In this document: positions 44,182 to 52,787 of the stretch, in pieces | Layout: each line of letters opens with the position of its first letter | Position numbering within the stretch: position 1 is the stretch's first letter | Origin: Actinotignum timonense | GTDB lineage: Bacteria > Actinomycetota > Actinomycetes > Actinomycetales > Actinomycetaceae | DNA: 64,000 nucleotides | NCBI RefSeq assembly: GCF_030216305.1 | Contig: NZ_JASOKT010000001.1 | Span: forward strand, 1 to 64,000 | Direction of reading: 5' to 3' | Program-made: the position numbers and the translations under genes | Notes under the pieces: model-generated | What the model saw: only the letters and a program-made list of their open reading frames with translations | The model's database searches: none | Told to the model about the DNA's origin: nothing

Positions 44182-45003
44182 CTAACTATGTGCCGTGCGC
44201 ATCTGCTCCACCCCCTCCGTGCTAAGCGGCGGGGGAGTCCCGCCGTAGGCCGGGCAAATCTGCTGGAAATAGCACCAATCGCACAGGCGGGAGGTGCGCG
44301 GTTCGAATTCCCCGGAATCCAGGCGCGCGGCAATATCCCGCCAGGTTTCCTCCAGATCCATGGCGATACGCCGGGTATCTTCCGGGAGGGGATCATAGGT
44401 GAGAGTGCGCCCATCCTTGAGATAAACAAGCTGGGTGCGGGCCGGGCGCTGCCCTTCCGTCAATTCCAAAAGCAGCGCATAAAAACGCATCTGGTAGAGA
44501 GCTTCGTTCTGGTAGCGCGGATGCGGGGACTTCCCGGTTTTATAATCCACCACCCGCAAGGCTCCATCGGGAGCCGCATCGATACGATCCACGATTCCGC
44601 GCAGGGCCAAACCAGACGGCAGGCGGGCATTAATGAATTTTTCCCGATCCCGCGGTGCCAAAAACCGCGGATTCTCCATGTGGAAATAGTTGCGAATAAG
44701 CGCACGGGCCTGTTCCAGCCATTCCGAGAGCGCATCCGCGGACTCAAAAAGATCAGCATCCTGCGGGGACTTTTCCAGGTGCGCCTCCCAACGCGGCAGC
44801 AGGAGGGACTGGGCGTATTCTTCGGTGCGGGCTTGCTGCGGTGCGGCGTACAGGTACTCCAGAACCGAATGCACTAGGGTGCCGCGCAGCGCGGCGAGGG
44901 AGGGCGCTTCGGGGAGGCGATCCACGCTCCGGAAACGGAAGAGCAGCGGGCACTGCTTGAAATCTTTGGCACGTGATGGTGATAGTGCGGCGTGACGAGT
45001 CAT
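44182..45003 (-). CDS. RecB-like PD-(D/E)XK nuclease with Fe-S cysteines
   Basis: 273 aa. Nuclease core: RGTLVHSVLEYLY (His of motif, res. ~41-53), LRGIVDRIDAAPDGALRVVDYKTG (catalytic Asp...DYK, ~134-157) and NEALYQMRFYALLL with the QxxxY motif. Cysteines FKQCPLLFRF (Cys18) and LCDWCYFQQICPAYG (Cys ~240, 243, 249) match the four-Cys iron-sulfur staple of AddB/Cas4-like nucleases. Homologue of Rv2119. Stand-alone exonuclease, repair role probable. Divergent from trmI; both promoters are leaderless. Confidence 0.93.
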   Translation of the reverse strand: MTRHAALSPSRAKDFKQCPLLFRFRSVDRLPEAPSLAALRGTLVHSVLEYLYAAPQQARTEEYAQSLLLPRWEAHLEKSPQDADLFESADALSEWLEQARALIRNYFHMENPRFLAPRDREKFINARLPSGLALRGIVDRIDAAPDGALRVVDYKTGKSPHPRYQNEALYQMRFYALLLELTEGQRPARTQLVYLKDGRTLTYDPLPEDTRRIAMDLEETWRDIAARLDSGEFEPRTSRLCDWCYFQQICPAYGGTPPPLSTEGVEQMRTAHS

Positions 45004-45009
45004 GCTTCC

Positions 45010-45015
45010 ACTTTA
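45010..45015 (-). promoter_or_regulatory. Leaderless promoter of the RecB-like gene
   Basis: TAAAGT on the minus strand, 6 nt before the ATG at 45003. Confidence 0.65.
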
Positions 45016-45055
45016 ACAACTCGCTACGACAGAAAAATCTGCGGTAAGGACAAAC

Positions 45056-45061
45056 TACACT
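45056..45061 (+). promoter_or_regulatory. Leaderless promoter of trmI
   Basis: TACACT, 6 nt before ATG 45068. The intervening GGAGGA looks like a Shine-Dalgarno sequence but would lie upstream of, or at, the transcript 5' end. Confidence 0.6.
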
Positions 45062-45067
45062 GGAGGA

Positions 45068-46219
45068 ATGACACTACGACGAGGCCCCTTCCGCCCCGGT
45101 GAGCGCGTTCAACTCACCGATCCTAAAGGGCGGCATTACACCATCAATCTCACGGTTGATGGCTATTTCCAGTCCACGCGCGGCTCTTTCCGCCACAGCG
45201 AGCTCATCGGGAAAGAGGAAGGCAGCCTCATCACCACCGAAGAAGGCCGTGAATTCCTCGCGCTGCGCCCGCTCCTGAGCGATTACGTGCTTTCCATGCC
45301 GCGCGGCGCCACCATTGTCTACCCGAAAGATGCGGCGCAAATCACCCACACTGCGGATATTTATCCGGGGGCACGGGTTTTTGAGGCCGGGGTCGGCTCC
45401 GGGGCTCTCTCCATTTCCCTGCTCCAAGCGGTAGGCCCTCAAGGTTTTCTTCTCAGCGCGGAACGCCGCCCGGAATTCGCGGAGATCGCGCAGGCCAATC
45501 TGGTGTCCTGGTGGGGGAGCCACCCGGAAAACTGGCAGGTGGAATGCGGGGAAGCGGCTGATATTTTGGCTGCGCACCCGGCCGGTTTTGATCGCGTTAT
45601 CCTCGATATGCTCGCTCCCTGGGAAATCATTCCGGCAGCCGCGCAGGCTTTGGTACCCGGTGGAGTTTTCCTCGCTTACGTTGCAACGACGACGCAGCTC
45701 TCCCGCTGCGCCGAAGATCTCAAAGCAACGGGACTTTTCACCGGCCCTGAAGCCAGTGAAACACTGGTGCGCACCTGGCATTTAGAAGGGCTCGCAGTGC
45801 GCCCCGATCACCGGATGGTCGCGCATACCGGCTTCCTCATTGTGGCGCGCCGCCTAGCCGGGACCACCCGGCTCACTCCGGCATCCCGCCCGGCCAAGGG
45901 CGCCTACGCCGAACCTATGCCCTGGGAAAACCCGGAGGCTGAACCACTCCAGGAACGCCCGATTGCGGAAAAGAAACTTCGTAAGGTCCGCCGTGATGTA
46001 GCGCACCGGGCTGATGTGGAAGAAAGCGGGGTATCCACCCCGGGAGAACATTCCCGCCAGATAGCTGAGAAAATCGCGGCGGAAATCGCCCACCGTGAAG
46101 CCGAAAAGCGGCGGCAGGGCGAAGAGCCTCGGTACGCCGAAAAACAGCGGCAAGGAGCGGAAGCGGGGTACGCGGAAAAGCAGCGGGCAGCGGAGCAAGC
46201 ACAGCGCTTTGAGGACTAG
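45068..46219 (+). CDS. trmI: tRNA (adenine-58-N1)-methyltransferase TrmI with charged C-tail
   Basis: 383 aa; family members are ~280. Res. 1-~275 are the TrmI enzyme: DYVLSMPRGATIVYPKDAAQ, SAM site VFEAGVGSGALSISLLQA (~102-119) and FDRVILDMLAPWEIIP. It makes m1A58 in the T-loop of tRNAs, as Rv2118c. Res. ~300-383 are a Lys/Arg/Glu/Ala helix (AEKIAAEIAHREAEKRRQGE, YAEKQRQGAE, YAEKQRAAEQAQ), probably a coiled coil or RNA-binding tail that is not part of the enzyme family. Precedes the pupylation genes as in mycobacteria. Confidence 0.93.
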   Translation: MTLRRGPFRPGERVQLTDPKGRHYTINLTVDGYFQSTRGSFRHSELIGKEEGSLITTEEGREFLALRPLLSDYVLSMPRGATIVYPKDAAQITHTADIYPGARVFEAGVGSGALSISLLQAVGPQGFLLSAERRPEFAEIAQANLVSWWGSHPENWQVECGEAADILAAHPAGFDRVILDMLAPWEIIPAAAQALVPGGVFLAYVATTTQLSRCAEDLKATGLFTGPEASETLVRTWHLEGLAVRPDHRMVAHTGFLIVARRLAGTTRLTPASRPAKGAYAEPMPWENPEAEPLQERPIAEKKLRKVRRDVAHRADVEESGVSTPGEHSRQIAEKIAAEIAHREAEKRRQGEEPRYAEKQRQGAEAGYAEKQRAAEQAQRFED

Positions 46220-46238
46220 TGGCCTAAACGTGAGGGCG

Positions 46239-46260
46239 CCCGGGATGCTATATCCCGGGG
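46239..46260 (+). terminator. Hairpin after trmI
   Basis: CCCGGGAT (46239-46246) / ATCCCGGG (46252-46259) with loop GCTAT; no U-tract. TAGAAT at 46284-46289 then looks like the -10 box for arc, so this hairpin probably separates two transcription units. Confidence 0.5.
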
Positions 46261-46283
46261 TGGGCGGTAAGGTAGGCCTGTCC

Positions 46284-46289
46284 TAGAAT
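46284..46289 (+). promoter_or_regulatory. -10 box of the arc-dop-pup-pafA cluster
   Basis: TAGAAT, 24 nt before the arc ATG, with AAAGGAAG ribosome binding site at 46303-46310. Confidence 0.5.
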
Positions 46290-46313
46290 AAGGGGACGAT
46301 CAGAAAGGAAGCC

Positions 46314-47915
46314 ATGAGCACATCGGAGTCGAGCGCGGCTCTTGCCGAAATCGCGTCCTTGCGTGAGAAAAATGAACGGCTCTCCACCTCGCTGGTCGCC
46401 GCCCGGAAACGCATCCAGGAATTGGGGGAGAAACTCGATTCCCTCTCCCGGCCTCCGGCTACTTTCGCCACCTTTATTCGCGGGCATTCTTCCGATCATT
46501 CCATTGATGCCCTCGTGGGTGGCCGGAAAATGAACGTGGCCGTTTCCCCGTATGTTGCTTTGGAACAATTGCGCCCTGGCCAAGAAGTACGCCTCAATGA
46601 AGAACTCGTGGTTGTCGGCATTGGCGGCTACGAAAATACCGGGCAGCTCGTCGCTGTCGAACTCGTGCTGGATCCCCAGCGGGTACTCGTGCGGGTACAC
46701 GCGGACGAAACAAAAGTGCTGCGCATCGGCGGTAAACTCTCGGCCGGGAAACTGCGGGTGGGGGATACCTGCATGGCGGACCTGAAAACCGGGTTCCTAG
46801 TAGAAAAGGTAGAGCGCCCGGATGTCGAGCACCTGCTGCTTGAAGAAGTCCCGGATGTTTCCTATGCGGATATTGGCGGCTTGGATACTCAGATTGAGGA
46901 AATCCGCGACAGTATCGAATTGCCCTTCCAGCAACCCGACCTCTATCGGGAGCATGGCCTGCGCCCGCCCAAGGGCATTTTGCTGTACGGGCCTCCGGGA
47001 ACCGGAAAAACCATGATCGCGAAAGCGGTGGCCACCTCCCTCGCGGAGAATGCCGCGCGTGCCCAAGGGGTAGCCAAAGCTTCCTCGTACTTCCTCAATA
47101 TCAAGGGGCCGCAGCTCCTTGATAAATACGTGGGGGAAACAGAACGCCAGATTCGTGAAATCTTTTCCCGGGCTCGGGACCGGGCCTCCTCGGGTATTCC
47201 CGTTGTGATTTTCTTCGACGAAATGGAAGCCCTCTTCCGCACCCGCGGCTCCGGTGTTTCTTCCGATGTGGAAACAACCGTGGTCCCGCAGCTCCTCGCT
47301 GAAATTGACGGGGTGGAACAACTCTCCAATGTCATCGTTATTGGCGCTTCCAACAGGGAAGATATGATCGACCCGGCCATTTTGCGGCCCGGCCGGCTCG
47401 ATGTGAAAATCAGGGTTGAACGCCCCGATTACGCGGGGAGTGTGGATATTCTTTCCAAGTACCTCACTCCCGAGCTGCCCTACGCGCCGGCTGATATTGC
47501 AGCTTACGGTGGCGGGGCGGGAGCCGCGGCCCATCTGGCCCGCCTCATCGCGGATAAGGTTTTCGAGGCATCCCCGGAGAACCGCTTCGTTGATGTCACC
47601 TATGCTTCGGGGCGGAAAGAAACTCTCTATCTTGCCGATTTCGTTTCCGGGGCTCTCCTGGCCGGCATTGTTGATCGCGCGAAAAAAGCAGCTATCAAAA
47701 CGTATTTGACCACCGGGACGCGCGGGATTACCGCGCAGCACGCTATCGCCGCCGTGCATGCCGAAGCCCGCGATAGCTCGGAACTGGACCAGATCTCCAA
47801 TCCGGATGAATGGGCCAAAGTCAATGGTAAAAACCGCGGGGAGCGGATCGTGGCGGTGCGTCCGCGCCAGAGTGATTCGAGCGCGCAGAACACAAGGGGA
47901 GAGGAACCACGATGA
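46314..47915 (+). CDS. arc: AAA+ ATPase ARC (Mpa homologue), no proteasome-docking tail
   Basis: 533 aa. N-terminal coiled coil (res. ~7-50, LREKNERLSTSLVAARKRIQ) that binds Pup, tandem OB domains (~60-180), AAA domain with Walker A GPPGTGKTM (~227-235), Walker B VVIFFDEMEALFRTRGSG (~298-315) and SNREDMIDPAILRPGRLD. Hexameric unfoldase for pupylated proteins. Mycobacterial Mpa ends in the GQYL motif that docks to the 20S core; here the protein ends NTRGEEPR, so it cannot dock that way. Fits the absence of prcBA. Overlaps dop by 4 nt. Confidence 0.96.
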   Translation: MSTSESSAALAEIASLREKNERLSTSLVAARKRIQELGEKLDSLSRPPATFATFIRGHSSDHSIDALVGGRKMNVAVSPYVALEQLRPGQEVRLNEELVVVGIGGYENTGQLVAVELVLDPQRVLVRVHADETKVLRIGGKLSAGKLRVGDTCMADLKTGFLVEKVERPDVEHLLLEEVPDVSYADIGGLDTQIEEIRDSIELPFQQPDLYREHGLRPPKGILLYGPPGTGKTMIAKAVATSLAENAARAQGVAKASSYFLNIKGPQLLDKYVGETERQIREIFSRARDRASSGIPVVIFFDEMEALFRTRGSGVSSDVETTVVPQLLAEIDGVEQLSNVIVIGASNREDMIDPAILRPGRLDVKIRVERPDYAGSVDILSKYLTPELPYAPADIAAYGGGAGAAAHLARLIADKVFEASPENRFVDVTYASGRKETLYLADFVSGALLAGIVDRAKKAAIKTYLTTGTRGITAQHAIAAVHAEARDSSELDQISNPDEWAKVNGKNRGERIVAVRPRQSDSSAQNTRGEEPR

Positions 47916-49498
47916 CAGCACGTCGAGTCATCGGCCTGGAAACAGAATTCGGGATTATGGAACCCGCCGACCTGCGGGCCAATCCCGTGGTACTTTCGGC
48001 CGATTTCGTAGAAACCTACGGGCACGCCGGGGCAGGGGCCGGCACGCACGGCCCGGTGGCCTGGGATTACACAGGGGAAGATCCCCTCAATGACGCCCGC
48101 GGTTTCCGGATGAGCCGGGAGGAGGCGGACCCTTCTCAACTCACCGATGATCCGGAGAATCCCGCCCCGCCAGCTGGCGTCGTCGTCGCACCTATAACGG
48201 ACGACGACGCAGAGCTGCGCCGCCCGCGCGCCGCGAACGCGGTTCTCACCAACGGCGGGCGCCTCTACGTGGATCATGCCCACCCGGAATATTCCTCGCC
48301 GGAAACCGCGACCCCGCGGGAAGCCGTGCTCTGGGACCGCGCCGGTGAACTCATCGCGCGGCGCGGAATAGAACTGCTGCGCGAAAACGGGCGTGAATTC
48401 GCGATCTACAAAAACAATGTGGACGGAAAAGGCGCGGCCTACGGCTCGCACGAAAACTACCTGGTTGACCGGGCGCTGCCCTTCACGGAAATCATCCGCT
48501 ACCTCACGCCTTTCTTCGTGACCCGGCCGATCCTATGCGGTACCGGGCGCGTGGGGCTCGGTCCGCGTTCCGAACAACCTGGATTCCAGATTTCGCAACG
48601 CGCCGACTACGTTGAAAACGATGTCGGGCTGGAAACTACCTTCAACCGGCCCATTATCAATACCCGCGATGAACCGCATGCGGCCGCGGAACGCTTCCGG
48701 CGCCTGCACGTCATCGGGGGAGACGCCAACCAATTCGATGTCTCTATCCTGCTCAAAGTGGGAACCACCTCGCTGGTGCTGTGGATGCTCGAACAGGACG
48801 CGGTTCCCCTCGGGCTGGAATCCGTGATCATGGATAGTCCCGTGCCCCTCACGTGGACGGTCTCCCAGGACCCGAGCCTCAGCACCAAACTTGAGGTGCA
48901 CGAAGGCGAACCGCGTACCGCCCTGGAGATCCAGCAGATCTACCTCGACGCGGTCCGCGATGCGCTAGCCGAACGCGGTGAGGTGGACGGCGATACCGCG
49001 GAAATCCTCGAGCAGTGGCAAAGCGTGCTGGACCTGCTTTCGCGTGATATTTTCTCCGCCGCATCCCAGGTGGAATGGGTGGCGAAATACCAGATCTTGA
49101 ACGAATTACGCGAACGCGGCGGGGGCAGCTGGGATTCGGATAAACTGCGCGCCCTCGATGTCCAGTGGCATGATCTGCGCCCCGAGCGCTCCGTCGTGGC
49201 GAAACTGCGGGGAGCCGGGCGGGTGGAGGAACTCTTCTCCGAAGCTGAGATCGCCAACGCTGCGCTGCACGCACCGGGTTCCACGCGCGCATATCTGCGC
49301 GGCCAGCTCATCTCCCGTTTCTCCGAACACGTGGCCGCGGCCAGTTGGTCGAGCGCGGTGCTGCGCGATAGCGCCGGCCAGCTCCACCGCCTCAGCCTGC
49401 CCGATCCTAGCGGTGCGAACGAAGCGGCCCTGGGGGCAACCCTGGCCGGTGCCCACACGATTGACGAAGTTATTGCCGCACTCACCGCGGCGGGTTAG
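47912..49498 (+). CDS. dop: Deamidase/depupylase Dop
   Basis: 528 aa. Glutamine-synthetase-like fold: RRVIGLETEFGIMEPADLR at the N-terminus with the nucleotide/metal Glu residues, VDHAHPEYSSPETATPREAV (catalytic Asp region), YKNNVDGKGAAYGSHENYL, FNRPIINTRDEPHAAAERFR and LHVIGGDANQFDVS. Converts the C-terminal Gln of Pup to Glu and removes Pup from targets. It is longer than PafA by the inserted Dop-loop (around res. 45-105), which identifies it as Dop. ATG overlaps the arc stop. Confidence 0.96.
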   Translation: MTARRVIGLETEFGIMEPADLRANPVVLSADFVETYGHAGAGAGTHGPVAWDYTGEDPLNDARGFRMSREEADPSQLTDDPENPAPPAGVVVAPITDDDAELRRPRAANAVLTNGGRLYVDHAHPEYSSPETATPREAVLWDRAGELIARRGIELLRENGREFAIYKNNVDGKGAAYGSHENYLVDRALPFTEIIRYLTPFFVTRPILCGTGRVGLGPRSEQPGFQISQRADYVENDVGLETTFNRPIINTRDEPHAAAERFRRLHVIGGDANQFDVSILLKVGTTSLVLWMLEQDAVPLGLESVIMDSPVPLTWTVSQDPSLSTKLEVHEGEPRTALEIQQIYLDAVRDALAERGEVDGDTAEILEQWQSVLDLLSRDIFSAASQVEWVAKYQILNELRERGGGSWDSDKLRALDVQWHDLRPERSVVAKLRGAGRVEELFSEAEIANAALHAPGSTRAYLRGQLISRFSEHVAAASWSSAVLRDSAGQLHRLSLPDPSGANEAALGATLAGAHTIDEVIAALTAAG

Positions 49499-49565
49499 TG
49501 GCGGGCCGGGGCCGGTAACGCAGCCGGCACCATCCGCACCAGTACCAGAAAAGAGGAAGGAAGAA

Positions 49566-49745
49566 ATGTCCAGTCAAGAATTCCTGCAGCCCCAGCGCCG
49601 CCAGGAAGAAAACACCGAAGTGGAAGCCCCGCAGGCCCAAAACCAAGATTTTGGTATCGACGCGCTGCTCGACGATATCGACGCCGTGCTGGAAAGCAAT
49701 GCGTCCTCCTTCGTGCAGGGCTTCGTGCAGAAAGGCGGACAGTGA
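49566..49745 (+). CDS. pup: Prokaryotic ubiquitin-like protein Pup
   Basis: 59 aa, ATG 49566 after GAGGAAGGAAG. Disordered, Gln/Glu-rich N-terminus (MSSQEFLQPQRRQEENTEVE) and the conserved helix plus tail DDIDAVLESNASSFVQGFVQ followed by KGGQ. The C-terminal GGQ shows that Dop deamidation to GGE is needed before ligation. Ends within the pafA start (GTGA). Confidence 0.97.
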   Translation: MSSQEFLQPQRRQEENTEVEAPQAQNQDFGIDALLDDIDAVLESNASSFVQGFVQKGGQ

Positions 49746-51130
49746 TACCCCGTCGCGTTATGGGCATCGAGACCGAATACGGAATCACCTGCGCGGCCCG
49801 GCGCGGAACACGCCCACCGCTGGATGCCGAAGAATCCGCCCAGCGGCTTTTCGCGCCGGTGCTCGCCGCGCATCGGTCCACAAACACGTTCCTCGAAAAC
49901 GGCTCACGCCTCTACCTGGACGTGGGTGCCCACCCGGAATACGCCACCGCCGAATGCGATAATATCGACGACCTCCTCGCCCACGACCGCGCCGGCGAAC
50001 TCATTTTCGCGCGGCTCGCCAAGCGCGCCAATGAGAAATTAAACAACGACGGCGTCCCCGGGGCCATCCACCTCCTGAAAAACAATGTTGATTCCGAAGG
50101 GCATTCCTTCGGGTGTCACGAAAACTACATGGTGCACCGGCGCCCGGACTACCGCCAGCGCATCGCCCGGCTCATCCCCTTCTTTGTGACCAGGCAAATC
50201 GTGGCGGGAGCCGGAAGCCTGCACCGCGGGGAAGACGGGCAGGTCCGCTACGAATTCTCTCAGCGCTCCCACCAGATGTGGGAGGCGATCTCCTCAGCGT
50301 CCACGCGGTCGCGGCCCATGATCAATACCCGCGATGAACCCCACGCCGATGCGGAACTCTACCGGCGCATGCACGTCATCGTGGGGGATTCCAATATTTC
50401 CCAGGCAACAACCGGTCTCAAGGTCGCGGCCACCGAAGCTCTCCTCACCCTCGTGGAAGAAGGCGCGATTCTTCCGGACCGGGAACTCGCCGATCCCATG
50501 CACGCCATCCGGATCACCGGCGCGGACCTATCGGGGCGTGCCAATCTGGAACTGGCCAGCGGCGGACTCACCGACCCGATTTCGGTCCAGCAGCGGATGT
50601 ATGAAGCCGCGATAAACCACCTGGATCGGAAAGGCTACCTGGCGGAACTTGACCCCACCCGGCGCTACCTCCTCGAGCTGTGGGAGCGCGCTATTACAGC
50701 GGTGGAGCGCCGCGATCCCAGCCCTATTGCCACCGAAATTGACTGGGCCGCTAAACTCGCCCTCCTCACTCGGTACCGGGAACGCACCGGGGCGAAACTC
50801 TGCGACGCCCGGGTGGCACGCCTCGATTTGGCGTATCACGATATCACCGAAGGTGGGCTGCGCGACCGCATGGAAGAATCCGGGCTTCTGCGCCGGGTTA
50901 TCGCGCCGGAACGCGCTACTGAGGCAATCACGACCCCGCCGCGCAGCACCCGGGCCGTGCTGCGCGGGCGTTTCCTGAGTGCGGCGCGGCAGGCCCGGCG
51001 CGATGTGGCGGTGGACTGGTCCACCCTGCGCCTCATGGAGGCCAATGGCAATTCCAGTGTGGTCCTCAATGACCCACTCGCCACTGAAAACACCGAGGTT
51101 GAGGCGCTTATCGAGGAGATCACCGCGTGA
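49742..51130 (+). CDS. pafA: Pup-protein ligase PafA
   Basis: 462 aa, GTG start overlapping the pup stop. RRVMGIETEYGITCAARRG with the metal-binding Glu residues, FLENGSRLYLDVGAHPEYATAE split at ~50-72, LLKNNVDSEGHSFGCHENYM, STRSRPMINTRDEPHADAEL, and C-terminal RSTRAVLRGRFLSAAR. Joins the Pup C-terminal Glu to lysines on target proteins. In mycobacteria prcB and prcA lie between pup and pafA; here the two genes overlap and no proteasome subunit exists. Confidence 0.97.
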   Translation: MIPRRVMGIETEYGITCAARRGTRPPLDAEESAQRLFAPVLAAHRSTNTFLENGSRLYLDVGAHPEYATAECDNIDDLLAHDRAGELIFARLAKRANEKLNNDGVPGAIHLLKNNVDSEGHSFGCHENYMVHRRPDYRQRIARLIPFFVTRQIVAGAGSLHRGEDGQVRYEFSQRSHQMWEAISSASTRSRPMINTRDEPHADAELYRRMHVIVGDSNISQATTGLKVAATEALLTLVEEGAILPDRELADPMHAIRITGADLSGRANLELASGGLTDPISVQQRMYEAAINHLDRKGYLAELDPTRRYLLELWERAITAVERRDPSPIATEIDWAAKLALLTRYRERTGAKLCDARVARLDLAYHDITEGGLRDRMEESGLLRRVIAPERATEAITTPPRSTRAVLRGRFLSAARQARRDVAVDWSTLRLMEANGNSSVVLNDPLATENTEVEALIEEITA

Positions 51131-52011
51131 CATCCCACCTGAGATACCGAGTGCTGCTGGCTGGCGTGGCGGTGGCCGCTACCGCGCTAGCGGGCTGTAG
51201 CGGCCACCGCGAGCCCGGCACCCCCGGAAGCGTGGATGTTACAGGCGCTTTCGGGGCACCCGTGACCATATCCGTGGAAGGGAACCTCCACGTGGACGGG
51301 GTCCGCCAGGAGGTCCTCAGCCCGGGGGACGGGGTAGAACTGGCGGAAGGAAGCCCGGTGCTCGCCCGCATTACCTCCTTTGACTCGCGTACCGAAGCCC
51401 CCGTGGAAGGTTTCGCCACCGGCGGGATTACCCTGGCCACCGTGAGCAAGGCGGGGGTGGGGGAGCTGGCTCCCTACCTGGCCGGGCAGCGGGAAGGAAG
51501 CCGTCTGCTTATTCAGCGGGAAGAATTGGTGGCCGGAGACCCGGGAGCGGTAGAAATCGTCGTCGTCGATATTCTCTACACAAATGCGCGCGGGGACGCG
51601 GCGCCGCCGCCTGCCACACCACCGGCTGGAATGCCGGGCCTGGCAAGCGGAGAAGGCGTGGCGCCCGTGCTCACCGGGGGCGGCGGTCCCATCCCGGAAT
51701 TCGCGGTGGTGCCGCTTGTGCTCGGGCGCGGGGAGCAGGTAGCCGCATCGGATGAGCTTGTGCTCAACTATTTCCTGGTGGATCCGAATGGCCAAACGGT
51801 CGATTCCAGCTGGACCTCCGGGCCGGTGCGTGCCGCCATGGGCGATCTGATGGACGGGATGCGCAAGGGTCTGGTCGATCAGCGGGTAGGTTCGCGTGTC
51901 ATGATTCTGATTCCGGCCAGCCAAGCTCGCGGGGATAGCGACCTCGTCGCCATCGTTGATATTTTGGCGACGGGCCGGGCGCTCACCCAGGTTCGCGCCG
52001 GCGCAGCTTAA
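51127..52011 (+). CDS. FKBP-like peptidyl-prolyl isomerase lipoprotein
   Basis: 294 aa, GTG start overlapping the pafA stop (GTGA). Signal peptide with lipobox ALAGCSG (Cys24), so an outer-face lipoprotein. The C-terminal domain (~195-285) has the FKBP outline: VAASDELVLNYFLVDPNGQT, SSWTSGPVRAAMGDLMDGMR, VGSRVMILIPASQARG. A second, more diverged FKBP-like domain spans ~35-155. Linker Pro/Gly-rich. FKBP genes beside pafA are common in Actinobacteria, but a link to pupylation is not established. Confidence 0.87.
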   Translation: MTSHLRYRVLLAGVAVAATALAGCSGHREPGTPGSVDVTGAFGAPVTISVEGNLHVDGVRQEVLSPGDGVELAEGSPVLARITSFDSRTEAPVEGFATGGITLATVSKAGVGELAPYLAGQREGSRLLIQREELVAGDPGAVEIVVVDILYTNARGDAAPPPATPPAGMPGLASGEGVAPVLTGGGGPIPEFAVVPLVLGRGEQVAASDELVLNYFLVDPNGQTVDSSWTSGPVRAAMGDLMDGMRKGLVDQRVGSRVMILIPASQARGDSDLVAIVDILATGRALTQVRAGAA

Positions 52012-52094
52012 AGCTCGCTTCGCCGTACGCGCTCAAGCTTGCTTCGCCGCGCGCAGCTCCTAGCGCCTCACCAGAAGCGTGCCATGCGCGCAGC

Positions 52095-52712
52095 CTAAAA
52101 ACCGCGTATCTCCACGTGGAGCTGCCCCGCCTCCCAGCGCGCCACCGCGTCCGCCAGGGCCGGGGCATCTCTTTCGCCCACGAGCGCGGCTTCCTGGGCA
52201 GCCCACCTATCCCACCAGTCACTCGGATCGCCCTCGCGTTCCCGCACCCGCTCGCGCCGGAGAGAATCCTCACATTCCATCCAGATCGTGGCCGTGCACA
52301 GCGGCGCGCAGGCCGCGGAAGCTGCCCCGCACCCCTCCAGCAGCAGCACCTCGCAGCGTGGATCCTCCGGCACCGCAACCGGTGCATCGTAGCAGCTCAG
52401 ATACCAATTCCAGGGAGCCACCCGGGCGCTCTCCCCGCGTAGAAAAGGCTCCAGAATATCCCGCGCCACCCGCTGCGTGCCCCGGGCCAAGCCATCCCAG
52501 CCGGGTACGAAACGCTCCACCTCGAGAATCTCCACCGCCAGCCCGCCCTCTCGCAGCCGCGCCGCAAGCGCCCGCGATAGCTGGGTTTTCCCGGACCCGC
52601 TCCGCCCGTCGATGCCGTAAACTCGCCGGCCTTTCCCGCGAAGTACCAGGCCCGCGAGGAGGTCCAGGCCCTCTTTGTTCTCTTTCATGGGTGCCACCCG
52701 TTCTTGCGTCAT
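52095..52712 (-). CDS. Uridine kinase-like P-loop protein
   Basis: 205 aa from ATG 52712; ATG 52688 (MKENKEG) is an equally possible start. Walker A YGIDGRSGSGKTQLSRALA (res. ~32-50) and a Walker B-like CEVLLLEGCGAASAACAP (~118-135). Resembles the uridine kinase/AAA nucleoside-kinase-like group with an early P-loop; substrate not evident. Cysteine-rich centre (six Cys between ~105 and 150). An overlapping pair of -10 boxes in the divergent region (52733-52739) may serve both this gene and the TrpC-like gene. Confidence 0.75.
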   Translation of the reverse strand: MTQERVAPMKENKEGLDLLAGLVLRGKGRRVYGIDGRSGSGKTQLSRALAARLREGGLAVEILEVERFVPGWDGLARGTQRVARDILEPFLRGESARVAPWNWYLSCYDAPVAVPEDPRCEVLLLEGCGAASAACAPLCTATIWMECEDSLRRERVREREGDPSDWWDRWAAQEAALVGERDAPALADAVARWEAGQLHVEIRGF

Positions 52713-52732
52713 TTTTTGTCACACCGTGCGGG

Positions 52733-52739
52733 TACTCTA
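52733..52739. promoter_or_regulatory. Overlapping divergent -10 boxes
   Basis: TACTCTA reads TACTCT (plus, 52733-52738) and TAGAGT (minus, 52739-52734). Divergent genes start at 52788 (plus) and 52712 or 52688 (minus), so one symmetric element may drive both. Confidence 0.35.
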
Positions 52740-52787
52740 TGTCATAACCAGCACGCGGAGCGAAGCTCACCGACACCGGGAGGCACA

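Noticed and set aside
49498..49566. Possible remnant of proteasome genes near pup
   Set aside because: The gap is 67 nt and contains only the pup leader; pup and pafA overlap, leaving no room.
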